Shown here in pieces: positions 18,416 to 27,440 of a DNA stretch of 64,000 nt. The notes beneath the pieces were generated by a model. The model did not search any database. It worked only from the letters and a program-made list of their open reading frames with translations, and was not told where the DNA came from. The stretch covers positions 186,001-250,000 of the forward strand of contig NZ_JAFMZM010000002.1 of the NCBI RefSeq assembly GCF_024436375.1, written 5' to 3'. A program made the translations under genes and the position numbers. Every line of letters starts with the position of its first letter. Position 1 is the stretch's first letter. The stretch is from Nocardioides astragali. Lineage in GTDB: Bacteria; Actinomycetota; Actinomycetes; Propionibacteriales; Nocardioidaceae.

Positions 18416-18818
18416 GGGACGGCTTGCGAGTACTTGCGAGTACCAGGGTGAGCTCCGGGTAGGTTCCTCCACCGTCGCCTGCCGCCCCCGAAGGGGTGCA
18501 CGGGAGACGACCTGCAGGCGTCCTACGCCGCGGGGGTGCTGACGGTATCCGTGCCGACGGACGGGCACGTCGGTGCGTCGTCCCGCGCGGGCTGACCGTC
18601 GGTGAGCGATCGAGAAGGTCATAGGCAAGGCCCGTCAAGGCGCGGAAGACCGCAATGTCCTCGGCGAGCTCTGGTGAAGAAGGGTTGTGCGGCTGCGGTC
18701 GGGCGGTCCCCTCGTGGCGCAGCTCGCGGCCACTGTCGGTCCGAAGGACTGCCTCGGCCCGCACGACGCCGTCGCGCTCCTGGAGGCGTACCTGCAGGTC
18801 CCAGCTCTTGGTGACCAT
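18309..18818 (-). CDS. DUF1876 (Rv1738-like) protein with a long basic tail
   Basis: 169 residues. The first 85 (TKSWDLQVRLQERDG, AEAVLRTDSGRELRHEGTA, LAYDLLDRSP) match the dsRBD-fold DUF1876 family, which includes the DosR-induced Rv1738, a proposed ribosome-hibernation-like factor. The remaining 80 residues are Arg/Pro/Ser-rich, unlike the usual 85-100-residue proteins. The gene therefore runs 107 bases into the 3' end of devR on the opposite strand. A frameshift or lost stop may have caused this. AGGAGG lies before ATG 18818. Confidence 0.7.
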   Translation of the reverse strand: MVTKSWDLQVRLQERDGVVRAEAVLRTDSGRELRHEGTARPQPHNPSSPELAEDIAVFRALTGLAYDLLDRSPTVSPRGTTHRRARPSARIPSAPPRRRTPAGRLPCTPSGAAGDGGGTYPELTLVLASTRKPSLRTGDGVRPERQLGCGSARRACPAVLTRSSSRSSP

Positions 18819-18948
18819 CTCCGCCTCCTCCATCTCCGCAGCACGCCGCGGGTCCATGCGGCGTCTTGTGCCTCCAGAGTGCTCTTGCGTGCGCCGTTCC
18901 GCTGCAGGCGGGCGTCACGTCTCGGTGGTCCTAGGTCTTGTGTCGGCA

Positions 18949-18962
18949 CTGACCTTCGTCCC
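18949..18962. promoter_or_regulatory. DosR-like box in a divergent promoter
   Basis: CTGAC-CTTC-GTCCC: the right half and spacer equal the perfect box at 17005, the left half differs at two bases. It lies between the DUF1876 gene (minus) and the membrane gene at 19045 (plus). Confidence 0.45.
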
Positions 18963-19044
18963 TACGCGTCGCGGCGTCCGTTCGAGAGGATCGAGGCAGA
19001 GGCTGGAATGAGCCCCTTGCAGCGCCCCGACAGGAGGTGCCCCC

Positions 19045-19788
19045 GTGGCACAGGCAGGCGCACGCGGCGGCCAACGCGGCGAGCGCGAGGCCCTTCGCGT
19101 CCTGCCCTGGGTGGCCGTCCTGGATCTGGCGGCCAAGGTGCTGCTGCTCCTGGCAGTCGTCCAGGTCGGCCTCGACCCCGCGTGGGGCAACCTCGAGGGG
19201 AAGTCACCCGGGACACGGGCGATGACCTACCCGTTGCTGGCTTTGGTGGTGCCGGCGGCACAGCTGTGGCGCCAGCAGGGCCGGTATCCGTGGACCACGG
19301 ACCTGCTGGTCACCCTCCCCGCCTTCTCCGACATCCTTGGGAACCGGCTGGACCTGTACGACCAGGTCTCCTGGTTCGACGACTTCATGCACGCCTTCAA
19401 CACGGGCGTGCTGGGCATCGCAGTGGTGCTCGTCTGTGGAGCCGGCGGGGCCACGGTTGCCCGTCGGGTCGTGCTCGCCGTCGCCTCGGCGATGACCCTG
19501 TCCTTGGGGTGGGAGGTGTGGGAGTACTACGCCTTCCTGGCCAGGTCCGGCGAGGCCGGCACGGCCTACGCAGACACGGTGTGGGACTTGGCGCTGGGCT
19601 GGCTCGGTGCCGTCACCGGTGCGGTGCTGATGGGCATCGGACGGTCGAACGCGACTGGCGCGGGGTCTCAGCAGGCCGACCACGTGCGCGGAGACGACCG
19701 GCCGCTGACGCCGGAGCATGCAACGGGCGTGTTCGCCGTGGTGCCGAGTGCCGACCGGTCCCACCTGTCCCGGGACCTCCGACCCTAG
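19045..19788 (+). CDS. Multi-pass membrane protein resembling the DUF2238/YjdF type
   Basis: 247 residues with about six hydrophobic segments in the first 190, then a soluble tail. SWFDDFMHAFNTG near 111 and YADTVWDLALGWLGAV near 175 resemble the conserved D-x-x-H and WD motifs of DUF2238 proteins; function unknown. GTG start with AGGAGG seven bases upstream. A candidate box for the next gene lies inside its last codons. Confidence 0.65.
   Translation: MAQAGARGGQRGEREALRVLPWVAVLDLAAKVLLLLAVVQVGLDPAWGNLEGKSPGTRAMTYPLLALVVPAAQLWRQQGRYPWTTDLLVTLPAFSDILGNRLDLYDQVSWFDDFMHAFNTGVLGIAVVLVCGAGGATVARRVVLAVASAMTLSLGWEVWEYYAFLARSGEAGTAYADTVWDLALGWLGAVTGAVLMGIGRSNATGAGSQQADHVRGDDRPLTPEHATGVFAVVPSADRSHLSRDLRP
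19772..19785. promoter_or_regulatory. DosR-like box upstream of a universal stress protein
   Basis: GGGAC-CTCC-GACCC, 69 bases before the ATG of the universal stress protein at 19855, within the 3' end of the preceding gene. Confidence 0.5.
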
Positions 19789-19854
19789 GCCGAGGACGCT
19801 CGAGAGCGGATTGTGGAATCGGCAGCGACTGCCGCCACGCAGGAGGAGGTCACC

Positions 19855-20784
19855 ATGGACATCATCGCTCAAGGCGCCATCGTCGTCGGCGTCACCGGGC
19901 CAGGACGAGAGACTGCGGCCCTGCTCTTCGCTGCCGAGTGCGCTCGACGCGAGAACGTGGAGGTCGTCCTCGTGCACGCGTTCGGTGCGGAGCTGCCGCC
20001 CCCTCCGCCCAGTGTCCTGATCACCTACGCGGAGGCGCGGGACGTCGCCGAGTGGGTCGTCAAGGAAGTGGAGCAGGAGTTCGAGGAGCTGACCGGCGGC
20101 TCCCCGGCGTTCCGGACTGCAGCACTCGTCGGCGCGCCGAAGCACGTGCTGGTGGAGCTCAGCCGGGAAGCCCGCTTGATCGTCCTCCAGCATCGGGACT
20201 CCCACTGGTTGGGCCGCCTGTTCGTCGGTTCGACCGCCAACGGCGTCGCATCGCACAGCGACTGCCCGGTGGTCTCGGTGCCTACCGGGTGGGAGCCTGA
20301 CAAGGCAGGGGGCGAGGTGGTGGTCGGCGTGCACGAGGGAGGCGCCCCCCGCCAGCTGCTCGAAGCGGCCTTCGACTGGGCCGCGGCCACCGGCGCGCCC
20401 GTCCGGGTCGTGCACGCCTGGCATCTCGACGCCGCCTACGACGACATCATCACCGACCGGGTGGCCACCGCGTGGCGGGACGGCCAGAGGCAGGAGCTCC
20501 AAGCAGCAACGAGCGGCTTCCGCGACAGTCATCCGACCGTGTCAGTCGAGCTGGAGGTGCGACACCAGTGGCCCGCGCAGGTGCTCGTCGACGACTCCCA
20601 GGTCGCGTCACTCGTCGTCGTCGGCCGGCACGCCGGACACGGCCGCCTCCTCGAGCACCTGGGATCTGTGGCACGTACGGTGCTACGCGAGGCGAAGAGC
20701 CCCGTCATGGTCGTTCCGGTCCGTACGTCCCACGAGACCGAGGACTGGGGACTCGTCGCCGACGAGCTGTCTCCCCAGACCTGA
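19855..20784 (+). CDS. Universal stress protein, two tandem USP domains
   Basis: 309 residues. Domain 1 starts GAIVVGVTGPGRETA and domain 2 GGEVVVGVHEGGAPRQL. Both ATP loops are altered (RLFVGSTANGVASHS; GRLLEHLGSVARTVL), so nucleotide binding may be weak. AGGAGGAGG lies before ATG 19855. It converges on the second DUF1876 gene after a 24-base gap. Confidence 0.9.
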   Translation: MDIIAQGAIVVGVTGPGRETAALLFAAECARRENVEVVLVHAFGAELPPPPPSVLITYAEARDVAEWVVKEVEQEFEELTGGSPAFRTAALVGAPKHVLVELSREARLIVLQHRDSHWLGRLFVGSTANGVASHSDCPVVSVPTGWEPDKAGGEVVVGVHEGGAPRQLLEAAFDWAAATGAPVRVVHAWHLDAAYDDIITDRVATAWRDGQRQELQAATSGFRDSHPTVSVELEVRHQWPAQVLVDDSQVASLVVVGRHAGHGRLLEHLGSVARTVLREAKSPVMVVPVRTSHETEDWGLVADELSPQT

Positions 20785-20808
20785 CCTCTGGGTGGCGTCC
20801 GAGGACGC

Positions 20809-21063
20809 TCAACTGCCGGAGGGGTCGTTCGCGGCGATGTCGGCGAGCGCTGCATCCAGGAGGTCGTGACCGAGCCCCGACAGGGCGCGGCACACCGCGA
20901 GCTCGTCGCCGATCTCGGGGACGTCGCGATCACCGGGGTGGCGTCGGGCCAGTCCCTCGTGGCGCAGCTCAGGGCCGACGTCAGTGCGAAGGACAGCCTC
21001 GGCGCGGGTACGCCCCTCCTCCTCGAACAGGTTGATCGCGACGTGCCAGGTTCGCGTGTGCAT
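20809..21063 (-). CDS. DUF1876 protein, Rv1738-like
   Basis: 84 residues, the normal length. The conserved middle (RTRAEAVLRTD, GLARRHPGDRDVPEIGDELA, RALSGLGHDLLDAA) follows Rv1738, a DosR-induced protein proposed to bind ribosomes like a hibernation factor. Cytoplasmic, dsRBD fold. A clear GGGACCTTGTGCCT box lies in the shared promoter region with the metallo-hydrolase gene. Confidence 0.85.
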   Translation of the reverse strand: MHTRTWHVAINLFEEEGRTRAEAVLRTDVGPELRHEGLARRHPGDRDVPEIGDELAVCRALSGLGHDLLDAALADIAANDPSGS

Positions 21064-21190
21064 GGTGTCTCCTCGCTTCGATGGTCGTCTTCGATGGTCG
21101 TGGTGGCCCGCGTGCCCAGCACCGGACGTCTGCTCGTCATGATGCGCGTCCCCTGGGGCGGACCGCAGCAGTCGATCGGCCCTCCGAGCG

Positions 21191-21204
21191 GGGACCTTGT
21201 GCCT
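21191..21204. promoter_or_regulatory. DosR-like box between DUF1876 and beta-CASP genes
   Basis: GGGAC-CTTG-TGCCT, 128 bases from the DUF1876 start and 82 bases from the metallo-hydrolase start. A second palindrome, GGCCCAAGGGCC, follows at 21214-21225. Confidence 0.55.
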
Positions 21205-21285
21205 GTCGGCGTCGGCCCAAGGGCCTCTGACGGCATACCTCCCCGAGGCCGAGACTCAGGAGTGAAGTGGACGAGGAGGTCCGTG

Positions 21286-22701
21286 ATGGTCAACCAGGCT
21301 GTGGGACAGCCCAGACGCCACGAGCGCCCGGTGATGACGTTCCTGGGGGCGGTGGGGACAGTCACGGGGAGCCGGTTCCTCCTGGACGGTCCGGCATGCC
21401 GGGTGCTCGTGGACGCCGGCCTCTACCAGGGGCTCAAGTCCCTCCGACGACGCAACTGGGACCCGTTCCCGGTGGATCCTCACACGCTCGACCACGTGCT
21501 CCTGACCCACGCCCACCTGGACCACACGGGCTACCTGCCTCGATTGGCGCGCGACGGCTTCTCCGGGCGGGTGTCGTGCACTCGCGAGACCGCCGATCTG
21601 TCGGCCATCGTCCTCAGGGACAGCGCGCACCTGCAGGAGGAGGATGCGCGGTATGCCAACGACGCGGGCTTCTCGCGGCATGACCCCGCTCTTCCGCTCT
21701 ACGACAACAAGGACGTGGAGCGGGCTCTCGGTCTAATGACCTGCGCAGACTTCGACAGGGCGGTGGAGCTCGCCCCCGGCGTCGCCGCCACCTTCCGACC
21801 TGCGGGCCACATCCTCGGCTCGGCGACGATCGGCGTTCAGATGGGGGAGCACCGGGTGCTCTTCAGCGGCGATCTCGGGCGTGCGCACCACCCTCTGCTG
21901 CGACCGCCCGCCGATCCGCCCCCGTCCGACACCATCGTGGTCGAGTCGACGTACGGAGACCGCAGGCACCCTCCGGCGGATCCCCAGCTGCTCGCCGACG
22001 CCATCTGTCGAACGGTGGAGCGGCGAGGCAGCGTGCTGATCCCGGCGTTCGCGGTCGACCGCACCGAGCTGGTCCTGTTGGAGCTCAGGCGCCTCAGGGA
22101 GCAGGGATCCATCCCTGACATCCCTGTCTTCGTCGACAGCCCCATGGCGCTGGCGGCCCTCGACGTGTACCGGAGCGCCGCCGCTCGCGGCGGCTCCCAG
22201 TTCCGCAGGGAGGCACGTGACCTGATGGCCGGGCTGGGCGTACGCGGGGTCCAGGCCGCGCGCGACGTAGCGGCCTCCGAACGGCTCAACAGGCCGCGTA
22301 CCCCCAGCATCATCATCTCCGCGTCCGGGATGGCCACGGGTGGACGAGTCGTCCACCACCTCGCTCACCAGCTGCCGGATCGTCGCAACACGGTCGTCAT
22401 CACCGGCTTCCAGGCGGACGGGACACGCGGGCGCCAGCTCCTGGAGGGTGCACGGCAGGTGAAGATCCACGGCCGCTACGTCCCCGTGCGCGCCGAGATC
22501 GTCGACGTACCGGACTTCTCGGTGCACTCCGACGCCGACGAGACCATCCAATGGCTGAGCCGAGCCCCCCGTCCGCCCAGCACCGTCTACGTCGTCCACG
22601 GTGAGCCCGCTTCAGCCGATGCGCTCGCCTCGAGGATCTCCGCCGAGCTGGGGTGGCTGGCGGTCGTCCCGTCGTACGGAGAACGCGTCCTGCTCGACTG
22701 A
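21286..22701 (+). CDS. MBL-fold beta-CASP metallo-hydrolase (RNA-specificity type)
   Basis: 471 residues. The metal motif THAHLDHTGYLPRL is near residue 78, further ligands are in FRPAGHILGSA and FSGDLGR near 190-205, and the beta-CASP and C-terminal parts show SASGMATGGRVVHHL and FQADGTRGRQLL. The family includes RNA exo/endonucleases such as the YsH1/CPSF and RNase J relatives, so an RNA-processing role is likely. Start ATG behind GAGGAGGT; GTG three bases earlier is possible. Confidence 0.88.
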   Translation: MVNQAVGQPRRHERPVMTFLGAVGTVTGSRFLLDGPACRVLVDAGLYQGLKSLRRRNWDPFPVDPHTLDHVLLTHAHLDHTGYLPRLARDGFSGRVSCTRETADLSAIVLRDSAHLQEEDARYANDAGFSRHDPALPLYDNKDVERALGLMTCADFDRAVELAPGVAATFRPAGHILGSATIGVQMGEHRVLFSGDLGRAHHPLLRPPADPPPSDTIVVESTYGDRRHPPADPQLLADAICRTVERRGSVLIPAFAVDRTELVLLELRRLREQGSIPDIPVFVDSPMALAALDVYRSAAARGGSQFRREARDLMAGLGVRGVQAARDVAASERLNRPRTPSIIISASGMATGGRVVHHLAHQLPDRRNTVVITGFQADGTRGRQLLEGARQVKIHGRYVPVRAEIVDVPDFSVHSDADETIQWLSRAPRPPSTVYVVHGEPASADALASRISAELGWLAVVPSYGERVLLD

Positions 22702-22733
22702 CGGCGAGGGGCGTCGTTGGTCCCGCGGGAGAG

Positions 22734-22747
22734 GGGACTTCGCCTCT
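22734..22747. promoter_or_regulatory. Possible half-conserved DosR box upstream of an ABC pair
   Basis: GGGAC-TTCG-CCTCT: only the left half matches well. It ends 34 bases before the ABC ATPase start. Confidence 0.3.
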
Positions 22748-22781
22748 GCGCACCGGCCTGCTCGGGCGGCAGGGTTGAGGC

Positions 22782-23570
22782 ATGACCACGGAATCAGTCC
22801 GATCGGCGCTCCCGGCTGCCCTCACCGAGGTGAGCAGCGGTCGCACGGAGCTGGCCGCCAGCACCCGCCACGCCTGCAAGATCTATGGCTCGGGCGACAC
22901 CGCAGTGACTGCCCTCGACGACGTCAGCCTCGAGCTCCCGCCGGGCCGGTTCACCGCCATCATGGGTCCCTCAGGGTCCGGCAAGTCAACGCTCATGCAC
23001 TGCCTGGCCGGCCTCGACACCTTGACCAGCGGTCAGGCACTCATCGGCGGGACCGACCTGGCCTCTCTGACGGAGAAGCAGCGAACCATCCTGCGACGCG
23101 ACCGCCTCGGCTTCGTCTTCCAGTCCTTCAACCTGTTATCCACGCTCACTGCCGAGGAGAACATCACGCTGCCGGCCGACCTGGCCGGGCGCGACCCGGA
23201 TCCCGCCTGGCTGGAGACAGTCGTCACGAAGCTCAACATCGCCGACCGAATGGCGCACCGGCCGTCCGAGCTGTCCGGTGGTCAGCAGCAGCGCGTCGCT
23301 GTGGCGCGCGCACTGATCTCCCAGCCCGACGTGGTCTTCGCCGACGAGCCGACGGGTGCGCTCGACTCGAGGGCCAGCACCGAGCTGCTGCGATTCCTCC
23401 GGTCCGTCGTCGACGACCTCGGGCAGACGGTCGTGATGGTGACCCACGATCCCGGGGCCGCGGCGTACGCCGACCGCGTCGTGTTCCTGGCTGACGGTGC
23501 CATCGTCGACGAGCTGGACGACCCGAGCAAGGAACGCGTCCTCGCCATCATGGGTCGGCTGGGTGGCTGA
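22782..23570 (+). CDS. MacB/LolD-type ABC transporter ATPase
   Basis: 262 residues with GPSGSGKST (Walker A, near 66), ELSGGQQQRVAVARAL (signature) and VVFADEPTGALD (Walker B). The sequence FVFQSFNLLSTLTAEEN is typical of the MacB/FtsE group. Two bases separate it from the permease gene, so the two form one exporter or mechanotransmission complex in the membrane. Confidence 0.92.
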   Translation: MTTESVRSALPAALTEVSSGRTELAASTRHACKIYGSGDTAVTALDDVSLELPPGRFTAIMGPSGSGKSTLMHCLAGLDTLTSGQALIGGTDLASLTEKQRTILRRDRLGFVFQSFNLLSTLTAEENITLPADLAGRDPDPAWLETVVTKLNIADRMAHRPSELSGGQQQRVAVARALISQPDVVFADEPTGALDSRASTELLRFLRSVVDDLGQTVVMVTHDPGAAAYADRVVFLADGAIVDELDDPSKERVLAIMGRLGG

Positions 23571-23572
23571 CG

Positions 23573-26107
23573 ATGCTCAGGGTCTCGCTCCGCAACCTGC
23601 TGGTCAGCAAGCTGCGCCTCTTCCTGACGATCATGGCCGTCACCGTCGGTGTCACCTTCGTGTCAGGCACGTTCGTGCTCTCCGACACGATGGTGAAGGC
23701 CTTCGGCGAGCTCTACGCCGGCCTGACGTCCGGCACCGACGTCGTGGTGAGGTCCGAGGCCGCCTACGCCGCCGACCTCGCGGCGACTGGCGGACAGGTC
23801 CGCCCGCTCGACGAGAGCCTGGTGGCGAAGGTGGGCGAGGTTCCGGGGGTCGCCGTGGCAGAGGGATCGGTCTTCGGCTTCGCGCTCGTCCTGGACGAGG
23901 ACGGTGAGCCGATGCAGCCCGGTGGTGCTCCTACGCTGGGAACGAGCCTGACCGACGACCCCCGTCTGGCCGGAGCGGCCACCTTCCGCAAGGGCCGTAC
24001 GCCGTCCGGGATCCACGAGATGGCGCTCGACGCCCGCACCGTCAAGCAGGCCGGCTACGAGATCGGTGACTCGGTCGACGTCGTGCTCAGGGATGGTCGG
24101 CGGTCGTTCTGGCTGGTGGGGATCATCGGCTTCGGCGAGACCGACAGCCTGCTGGGTGCCACGCTCGCGGGTTTCGACCTCCCCACGGCACAGAAGGTGC
24201 TCGGCAAGGTCGGTGTCGTCGACGAGGTGGACGTCATGGCCGAGGGCGGCGTGTCGGCGAGCGAGCTGCGCGACCGGGTCGCGGAGATCCTCCCCGAGGA
24301 TGTCGAGGTGCTGACGGGCGAGCAGGTGGCCGAGGACGGCACGGCGTCCGTGCGCGACTCGATGGGCGCCTTCACCACGATCATGCTCGTGTTCGCCGGC
24401 GTCTCCGTCGTGGTCGGCTCCTTCGTCATCTGGAACACGTTCAACGTGCTGGTCGCCCAGCGCCGGCGGGAGGTCGCGCTGCTCCGCGCAGTGGGAGCGA
24501 CCCGGCGCCAGGTGCTGAAGGGTGTCCTCCTCGAGGCGGCCGCCATCGGTCTGGTGTCGGGTGCCATCGGGTTGGCGCTCGGGGTCGCGCTGGCGGCAGG
24601 CATCCGCTCGCTGCTCGAGCTGATCGGCGTGGAGATGCCGACCACGTCGCCCGCCGTGGAGCCTCGAACGGTGATGGCTGCGCTGGCCGTCGGGTTGCTG
24701 GTCACCCTGGTCGCCGCGATCGCTCCGGCGTGGGCGGCCACGAGGGTGTCTCCCATGGAGGCCCTGCGCAACGCCGTGCCGGCCGGTGGCCCGGTCTCGC
24801 GTGCTCGGCGTCTTGCCGGATGGGGCGTCATCGGCGCCGGCATCGCGGCGCTCGCCGTCTGCGCGGTCGTCGGCAACCAACGGTGGGCGACCGTGTTCGC
24901 CACCTTGATCACCTTCGTGGGGCTGGTCGTTGCCGGTCCGACGCTGACGCGGGGGATGGCGCGCCTCGCCGACCACGGACCGCGGGGCGGGGGCTGGCGG
25001 TTGGCGGCCCGCAACATCGCCCGCAACTCGCGGCGCGCTGCGGCGTCTGCGCTCGCACTCACCATCGGCCTGACGGTGGTGGCCGCGGTGACGGTGACCG
25101 CGACGTCGCTCAAGGAGTCGGTCTCGGAGGCCGTCAGTGGCGGCAACCGGTCGGACCTCATCCTCGAGCCGGCTGGAGCCGGGCTGGGGATCAGTCCCTC
25201 CGTCGCGGACGTCCTGCGTGCCCGAAAGGACGTGGCTGACGTCGTGGAGCTCCGCGAGAGTGCTGCGCAGGTCGACGGCCGGTCCGCCTTGGTGACCGCG
25301 ATGGACACCGACGGGCTGGATCGCGTCATCGACCTCGGCATCCAGGGCGGGAGCCTCGATGCGCTCGAGCCGGGGAGCATCTTGATCAGCACAACTGCCG
25401 CTGAGGACCTCGGCGTCCGTGTCGGCGACACGGTCACCGTCACGTTCCCGGAGACCGGGGACATCGCCCTCACCATCGGCGGCACGTTCAACAAGGGCAG
25501 TCTGATCAACACCAACTACCTGATGACGATCCCCGACTTCACGGCCAACGTGACCGCGCCGCTCGACGGCGCGATCCTGATGAACAGCACGTCAGGCACA
25601 GACCCCGCCCAGGCCAAGGCCGCGATCGAGGCAGCGCTCGTCGACTACCCCAACGTCACCGTCAACGACCCGTCGGACATCACGCAGAAGGCACAGGACT
25701 CGGTCGACCAGCTGCTGGGCATCGTGACAGCGATGCTGCTGCTGGCCATCGTGGTGGCGATCCTCGGCATCGTGAACACGCTGGTGCTCTCCGTCGTCGA
25801 GCGGACGCGCGAGCTCGGCCTCCTGCGGGCGGTGGGTGGGACCCGCCGGCAGGTGAGGACGGTCGTACGCCGCGAGTCCGTCCTGATCTCGCTGCTGGGA
25901 GCCGTCACGGGCATCGCGCTCGGCCTCGTCACCGGCATCGCCTTGAGCCGGTCCCTGGTCGCCGAGGGAGTCTCCACGCTTGCCGTGCCCACGCTGTCGC
26001 TCCTCACCTACCTCGTGATCGCTGCCGCCGTGGGCGTGCTCGCCGCGATCGGACCCGCTCGGCGTGCCAGCAAGGTCGACATCCTGCGCGCCATCGCATC
26101 CGAGTAG
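23573..26107 (+). CDS. FtsX/MacB-family ABC permease (large, duplicated)
   Basis: 844 residues. An N-terminal helix (about 10-35) and an extracellular MacB-type domain are followed by three helices near 265-400 with the FtsX motif QRRREVALLRAVGATRRQV. Further helices, a second extracellular domain and a final FtsX block (ERTRELGLLRAVGGTRRQVR, three helices near 730-840) complete it. This is the usual ten-helix exporter for lipids or lipoproteins/peptides in actinobacteria; the substrate is unknown. A hairpin follows the stop. Confidence 0.92.
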   Translation: MLRVSLRNLLVSKLRLFLTIMAVTVGVTFVSGTFVLSDTMVKAFGELYAGLTSGTDVVVRSEAAYAADLAATGGQVRPLDESLVAKVGEVPGVAVAEGSVFGFALVLDEDGEPMQPGGAPTLGTSLTDDPRLAGAATFRKGRTPSGIHEMALDARTVKQAGYEIGDSVDVVLRDGRRSFWLVGIIGFGETDSLLGATLAGFDLPTAQKVLGKVGVVDEVDVMAEGGVSASELRDRVAEILPEDVEVLTGEQVAEDGTASVRDSMGAFTTIMLVFAGVSVVVGSFVIWNTFNVLVAQRRREVALLRAVGATRRQVLKGVLLEAAAIGLVSGAIGLALGVALAAGIRSLLELIGVEMPTTSPAVEPRTVMAALAVGLLVTLVAAIAPAWAATRVSPMEALRNAVPAGGPVSRARRLAGWGVIGAGIAALAVCAVVGNQRWATVFATLITFVGLVVAGPTLTRGMARLADHGPRGGGWRLAARNIARNSRRAAASALALTIGLTVVAAVTVTATSLKESVSEAVSGGNRSDLILEPAGAGLGISPSVADVLRARKDVADVVELRESAAQVDGRSALVTAMDTDGLDRVIDLGIQGGSLDALEPGSILISTTAAEDLGVRVGDTVTVTFPETGDIALTIGGTFNKGSLINTNYLMTIPDFTANVTAPLDGAILMNSTSGTDPAQAKAAIEAALVDYPNVTVNDPSDITQKAQDSVDQLLGIVTAMLLLAIVVAILGIVNTLVLSVVERTRELGLLRAVGGTRRQVRTVVRRESVLISLLGAVTGIALGLVTGIALSRSLVAEGVSTLAVPTLSLLTYLVIAAAVGVLAAIGPARRASKVDILRAIASE

Positions 26108-26118
26108 ACGGATAGCCC

Positions 26119-26139
26119 GAAGGGGCGGAGAGCCCCTTC
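26119..26139 (+). terminator. Hairpin after the ABC permease
   Basis: GAAGGGGC-GGAGA-GCCCCTTC: an 8-bp perfect stem 11 bases after the stop. Confidence 0.7.
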
Positions 26140-26172
26140 TGCGCGCAGGCGCCGCGACAGTGCGGCGGGACC

Positions 26173-26186
26173 CAGACCTTGTGCCC
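26173..26186. promoter_or_regulatory. DosR-like box upstream of a universal stress protein
   Basis: CAGAC-CTTG-TGCCC; the right half equals the boxes at 8590 and 21191. It ends 28 bases before ATG 26215 and would lie inside the gene if an earlier GTG were the start. Confidence 0.45.
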
Positions 26187-26214
26187 GGTGGAGGCCGCGC
26201 ACACAGTGGACGAC

Positions 26215-27081
26215 ATGGGTGTCCGGGAGCAGGCAGCGGGCGCAGTGGTGGTGGCCGTCGATGGATCAGCTGCCAGCGTCGCTGCGCTCCACTGGGCCGC
26301 GGACCAAGCGGTCCTCACCCGTCGGCCACTGACCATCATCCATGCTGCCCCCGACAGGAACATCGCGACAGGCATCGCCTCCGAGACCCTCGCGACCGCC
26401 GTGCCTGCTGATGGGTTCCACGTCGTGGCGCAGGCCTGCGCTGTGGTCGAGGAGCGACACCATCTGCCTCAGATCCGGTCAGGGGTCGTACGGGGGGATC
26501 CACGCACGGTGCTCCTCGACGTCTCCGAGCACGCGTACCTCCTGGTCGTCGGATCTCGTGGGCGCGGACCGGTCAAGAGCCTGTTGCTGGGCTCTGTCGG
26601 GGTCGCTCTGGCGCAGCACGCCAGGTGCCCCGTCGTCGTACGCCGTCCTCACGAGGCCGACGCCGGCGGTCGCGGAATCCTGGTCGGCACCGACGGCGTA
26701 CGGCACTCGGAACCAGCCGTCGACTGGGCCTATCGCCAAGCCGCCCTCAGAGAGATGCCGCTGACTCTCGTCCGCACGTTCGCCGACGGTCCATCTGTCG
26801 GAAGCATCTCCGCGGACGAGCCCGGTCACGAGGTTCTCTGGGCACAGCTGAACGCCGTTGCGCAGCAGTTCGGTCGCCGCCACCCGTCCGTCGAGGTGTC
26901 ACTCCGGCTGGAACGGGGACTCCCAGGCGAGGCGCTCGCGCATGCGGCGGCCCACATGGACACCGTCGTGGTGGGCACCCACGTCAGACGATCAGTGCTC
27001 CGAGTCCTCGACCCCGATGTGACCACGAGGCTCGTCGAGACAGCGCCCTGCTGCGTCGCTGTCGTGCCTCCGCCCCTCTGA
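26215..27081 (+). CDS. Universal stress protein, two tandem USP domains
   Basis: 288 residues. Domain 1 has VVVAVDGSAASVAAL and an intact ATP loop VVGSRGRGPVKSLLLGSVG (G-2x-G-9x-GS). Domain 2 starts GILVGTDGVRHSEPAV; its loop (VVGTHVRRSVLRVLDPDV) is degenerate. ATG 26215 is preferred to upstream GTG codons because those overlap the box. Likely ATP-binding stress protein of the hypoxia set. Confidence 0.9.
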   Translation: MGVREQAAGAVVVAVDGSAASVAALHWAADQAVLTRRPLTIIHAAPDRNIATGIASETLATAVPADGFHVVAQACAVVEERHHLPQIRSGVVRGDPRTVLLDVSEHAYLLVVGSRGRGPVKSLLLGSVGVALAQHARCPVVVRRPHEADAGGRGILVGTDGVRHSEPAVDWAYRQAALREMPLTLVRTFADGPSVGSISADEPGHEVLWAQLNAVAQQFGRRHPSVEVSLRLERGLPGEALAHAAAHMDTVVVGTHVRRSVLRVLDPDVTTRLVETAPCCVAVVPPPL

Positions 27082-27207
27082 GGTCCTCGGCATCACCTCC
27101 GCAGGTTCACGGTCGGTCCAAGGCGCCGCCGGCAGCGAAGGGCGGTCGCCGATCGGGGGTGACCGCCCTGCTCGGTGGTCTGGATCGAGGCGCAGAGGCT
27201 CGTGGCC

Positions 27208-27350
27208 TCAGGAGCCGAGGAGCGACTTCATCTTCTCGATCTCGGCCGTCTGGGTGTCCACGACGTTCCCAGCAAGGTCGACGGCAGGCTTGTACTGCCC
27301 CTTCTCCTGCTGGTCCTGGGCCATCTCGACGTGCAGCGGGTGACGTCGAC
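27208..27350 (-). pseudogene. C-terminal remnant of a DUF305 protein
   Basis: About 47 codons ending in stop at 27208 read HPLHVEMAQDQQEKGQ and then AVDLAGNVVDTQTAEIEKM, the end of DUF305 (four-helix, metal-associated) proteins. No start or upstream part is present. It is joined directly to a P-type ATPase fragment in another frame, so it is a deletion scar. Confidence 0.6.
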
Positions 27351-27440
27351 GGGCACCGTGGCCACGTCGGTGCCCGACCACATCGCCAGCCCCACGTCGG
27401 CCGCCGCCAGCGCCGGGGCGTCGTTGATGCCGTTGCCGGG
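27345..27440 (-). pseudogene. Remnant of a heavy-metal P-type ATPase
   Basis: About 31 codons read GNGINDAPALAAADVGLAM and then SGTDVATVPVDVT. This is the conserved hinge region (GDGINDAPAL...GTDVA) of copper/heavy-metal P1B ATPases, with GDG changed to GNG. Nothing else of the roughly 700-residue protein remains. It abuts the DUF305 remnant in a different frame. Confidence 0.7.

Noticed and set aside
26179..26214. Earlier start for the universal stress protein at 26215
   Set aside because: It would overlap the DosR-like box and lacks a ribosome site.
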